Source: JBIKLM01 sp044375105 (GTDB taxonomy: Bacteria; Planctomycetota; UBA1135; GCA-002686595). Taken from it: a stretch of DNA of 64,000 nucleotides. Positions 63,033 to 64,000 of this stretch are shown in pieces; the stretch's first letter is position 1, and each line of letters begins with the position of its first letter. Position numbers and translations under genes: made by a program. The notes under the pieces are model-generated. The model was given only the letters and a program-made list of their open reading frames with translations, was not told where the DNA came from and did not search any database. The stretch spans positions 1-64,000 of the forward strand of contig JBILNK010000001.1 of the NCBI GenBank assembly GCA_044375105.1, given 5' to 3'.

Positions 63033-64000
63033 ATGGATTCTCCGGCCGACCTGGGCTGGGGCCCGGGGGGGCCTCGGCGGATCTTGCACCTCGATGTGGA
63101 CGCGTTCCTGGCCTCGGTCGAGCAGGCCCTGCATCCAGGGCTGCGCGGGCGGCCGGTGGTGGTCGGGGGCTCGCCGCGCTCCCGCAACCTGGTCATGTCG
63201 GCCTCCTACGAGGCGCGCGCCTTCGGCATCCGCCCGGGGCTTTCGCTGCGCGAGGCCCAAAAGCGCTGCCCGCGGGCGGTGTTCCGCGACGGCGACAGCC
63301 AGGCCGCCAACCGCCTGCGCGGCGAGCTGGCGCGCCTGGCGCTCGAGTACACGCCGCTGGTCGAGATCACCTCGATCGACGACCTGCTGCTGGACGTAAC
63401 CGGCGCCGAGCGGCCCTTCGGGCGCGCCTTCGACCTGGCCGTGGATCTCCAGCGCCGCGCCTCTGAGCGCCTGCACCTGCCGCTGACGATCGGCATCGGC
63501 CGGAGCGTCCTGTTCGCGCGCCTGGCGGGCAAACTCGGCAAACCGGGCGGCGTGGCCGAGCTCTGGCCCGGCCGCGAGCAGGGCTTCCTCGACGCCCTGC
63601 CGCTGGCGCACCTGCCCGGCATCGGCCATTCGATCGGCGCGCAGCTCGAGCGCTTCGGCCTGCGGCGGGTCGGCGAGCTGCGCCGGCTGGTGCCGCGCGA
63701 GCTGCTGTTCCAGAGCTTTGGCCGCGATGGACTGACCATCCACGCGCGCGCCCACGGGCTCGATCAGCGCGCCGTGGAGGCCAGCGTCGAGCTGGATGAG
63801 CAGGGCCGGCTGGTGCACCGGCCGCCGGCCTCGATCCGCCGCGACAGCACCTTCGAACCCGAAGAAGGCCGCCCGGAGCGGATCGAAGCGATGCTGTGGT
63901 GGCTGGTGGAGCGCGCCGCGCACCGGCTGCGCTCCCACGGCCAGGTGTGCCGCGGCGTGGCCGTGCGCGTGCGCTACGTGGCCACGGGCATCGGCGCGGG
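63033..64000 (+). CDS. dinB: Y-family DNA polymerase (DinB-like), variant active site, 3' end cut by window
   Basis: The first 322 residues of a Pol IV-like translesion polymerase. The palm has HLDVDAFLASVEQ with metal ligand D21. Then come VVVGGSPRSRNLVMSASYEARAFGI (the family block is SASYEARAFGI), PLVEITSIDDLLLDVTG, and the helix-hairpin-helix LAHLPGIGHSIGAQLERFG. Two positions differ from Pol IV: L26 stands where F13 of E. coli DinB is the steric gate against rNTPs, and the usual DE pair is DD (D116, D117). The ATG at 63033 has AGGG seven bases upstream; another ATG two codons earlier is possible. The little-finger domain begins at about 240 and is truncated by the window. Confidence 0.88.
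   Translation, partial: MDSPADLGWGPGGPRRILHLDVDAFLASVEQALHPGLRGRPVVVGGSPRSRNLVMSASYEARAFGIRPGLSLREAQKRCPRAVFRDGDSQAANRLRGELARLALEYTPLVEITSIDDLLLDVTGAERPFGRAFDLAVDLQRRASERLHLPLTIGIGRSVLFARLAGKLGKPGGVAELWPGREQGFLDALPLAHLPGIGHSIGAQLERFGLRRVGELRRLVPRELLFQSFGRDGLTIHARAHGLDQRAVEASVELDEQGRLVHRPPASIRRDSTFEPEEGRPERIEAMLWWLVERAAHRLRSHGQVCRGVAVRVRYVATGIGA

Overview
This is a very GC-rich window in which almost every real gene throws long open frames on the other strand. It is most likely a chromosomal piece of a planctomycete (Planctomycetota). The evidence for that is gene content: a tandem set of three EutN/CcmL-type microcompartment vertex proteins followed by a class II aldolase (the core of the planctomycete sugar-degrading microcompartment locus), secreted FG-GAP/VCBS, Kelch and lactonase-type propeller proteins, a PA14/sorbosone-dehydrogenase-like/ThuA fusion, and DUF3050 and Rsm22-like proteins. 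The assignment is inference; no rRNA marker is present.

Layout. 1-1.9 kb: right end of a bacterial microcompartment operon (+). 1.9-8 kb: minus-strand genes for two small membrane proteins, glucose-6-phosphate isomerase, a membrane zinc peptidase and formate-tetrahydrofolate ligase. 8.3-11.3 kb: MerR regulator with a C-terminal cysteine motif, divergent cysteine desulfurase, and a soluble protein of unknown role. 11.6-16.8 kb: two secreted or anchored carboxypeptidase-regulatory-like proteins separated by a perfect 21-bp inverted repeat, then a Kelch protein. 16.9-24 kb: SprT-like protease, CpsD-like ATPase, a large exported repeat protein, and the PA14-ThuA fusion. 24.4-28.3 kb: three-gene biotin-dependent acyl-CoA carboxylase. 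28.5-33.5 kb: TIGR01777 epimerase, variant SDR, TruD, AcpS, MntP. 33.6-35.8 kb: frataxin CyaY and a GGDEF-EAL protein. 35.9-41.7 kb: two paralogous secreted propellers. 41.9-49.8 kb: TPR-zincin protein, a Thr-type 'sulfatase' lipoprotein, two GT-C membrane glycosyltransferases and a GT4 transferase, probably an envelope glycan group. 49.9-58 kb: endonuclease III, CoA-binding protein, AsmA-like and YqgE proteins, Rsm22-like methyltransferase, VCBS protein. 58.7-64 kb: minus-strand RNA-modification group (TrmL, TPR protein, RlmD-like methyltransferase, DUF3050), then a Y-family DNA polymerase cut by the window end.

Most of the window is chromosomal housekeeping and secreted-protein content. I see no insertion sequence, prophage, CRISPR array, tRNA or rRNA. 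The most interesting points are enzymes of well-known families with changed active-site residues: the Y-family polymerase (Leu at the steric gate, Asp for the catalytic Glu), an SDR with Ile in place of the catalytic Tyr, a cysteine desulfurase lacking the PLP-contacting Gln, endonuclease III with only three Fe-S cysteines, and a sulfatase fold with Thr in place of the formylglycine Cys. Also notable are the frataxin gene and several clear hairpins.
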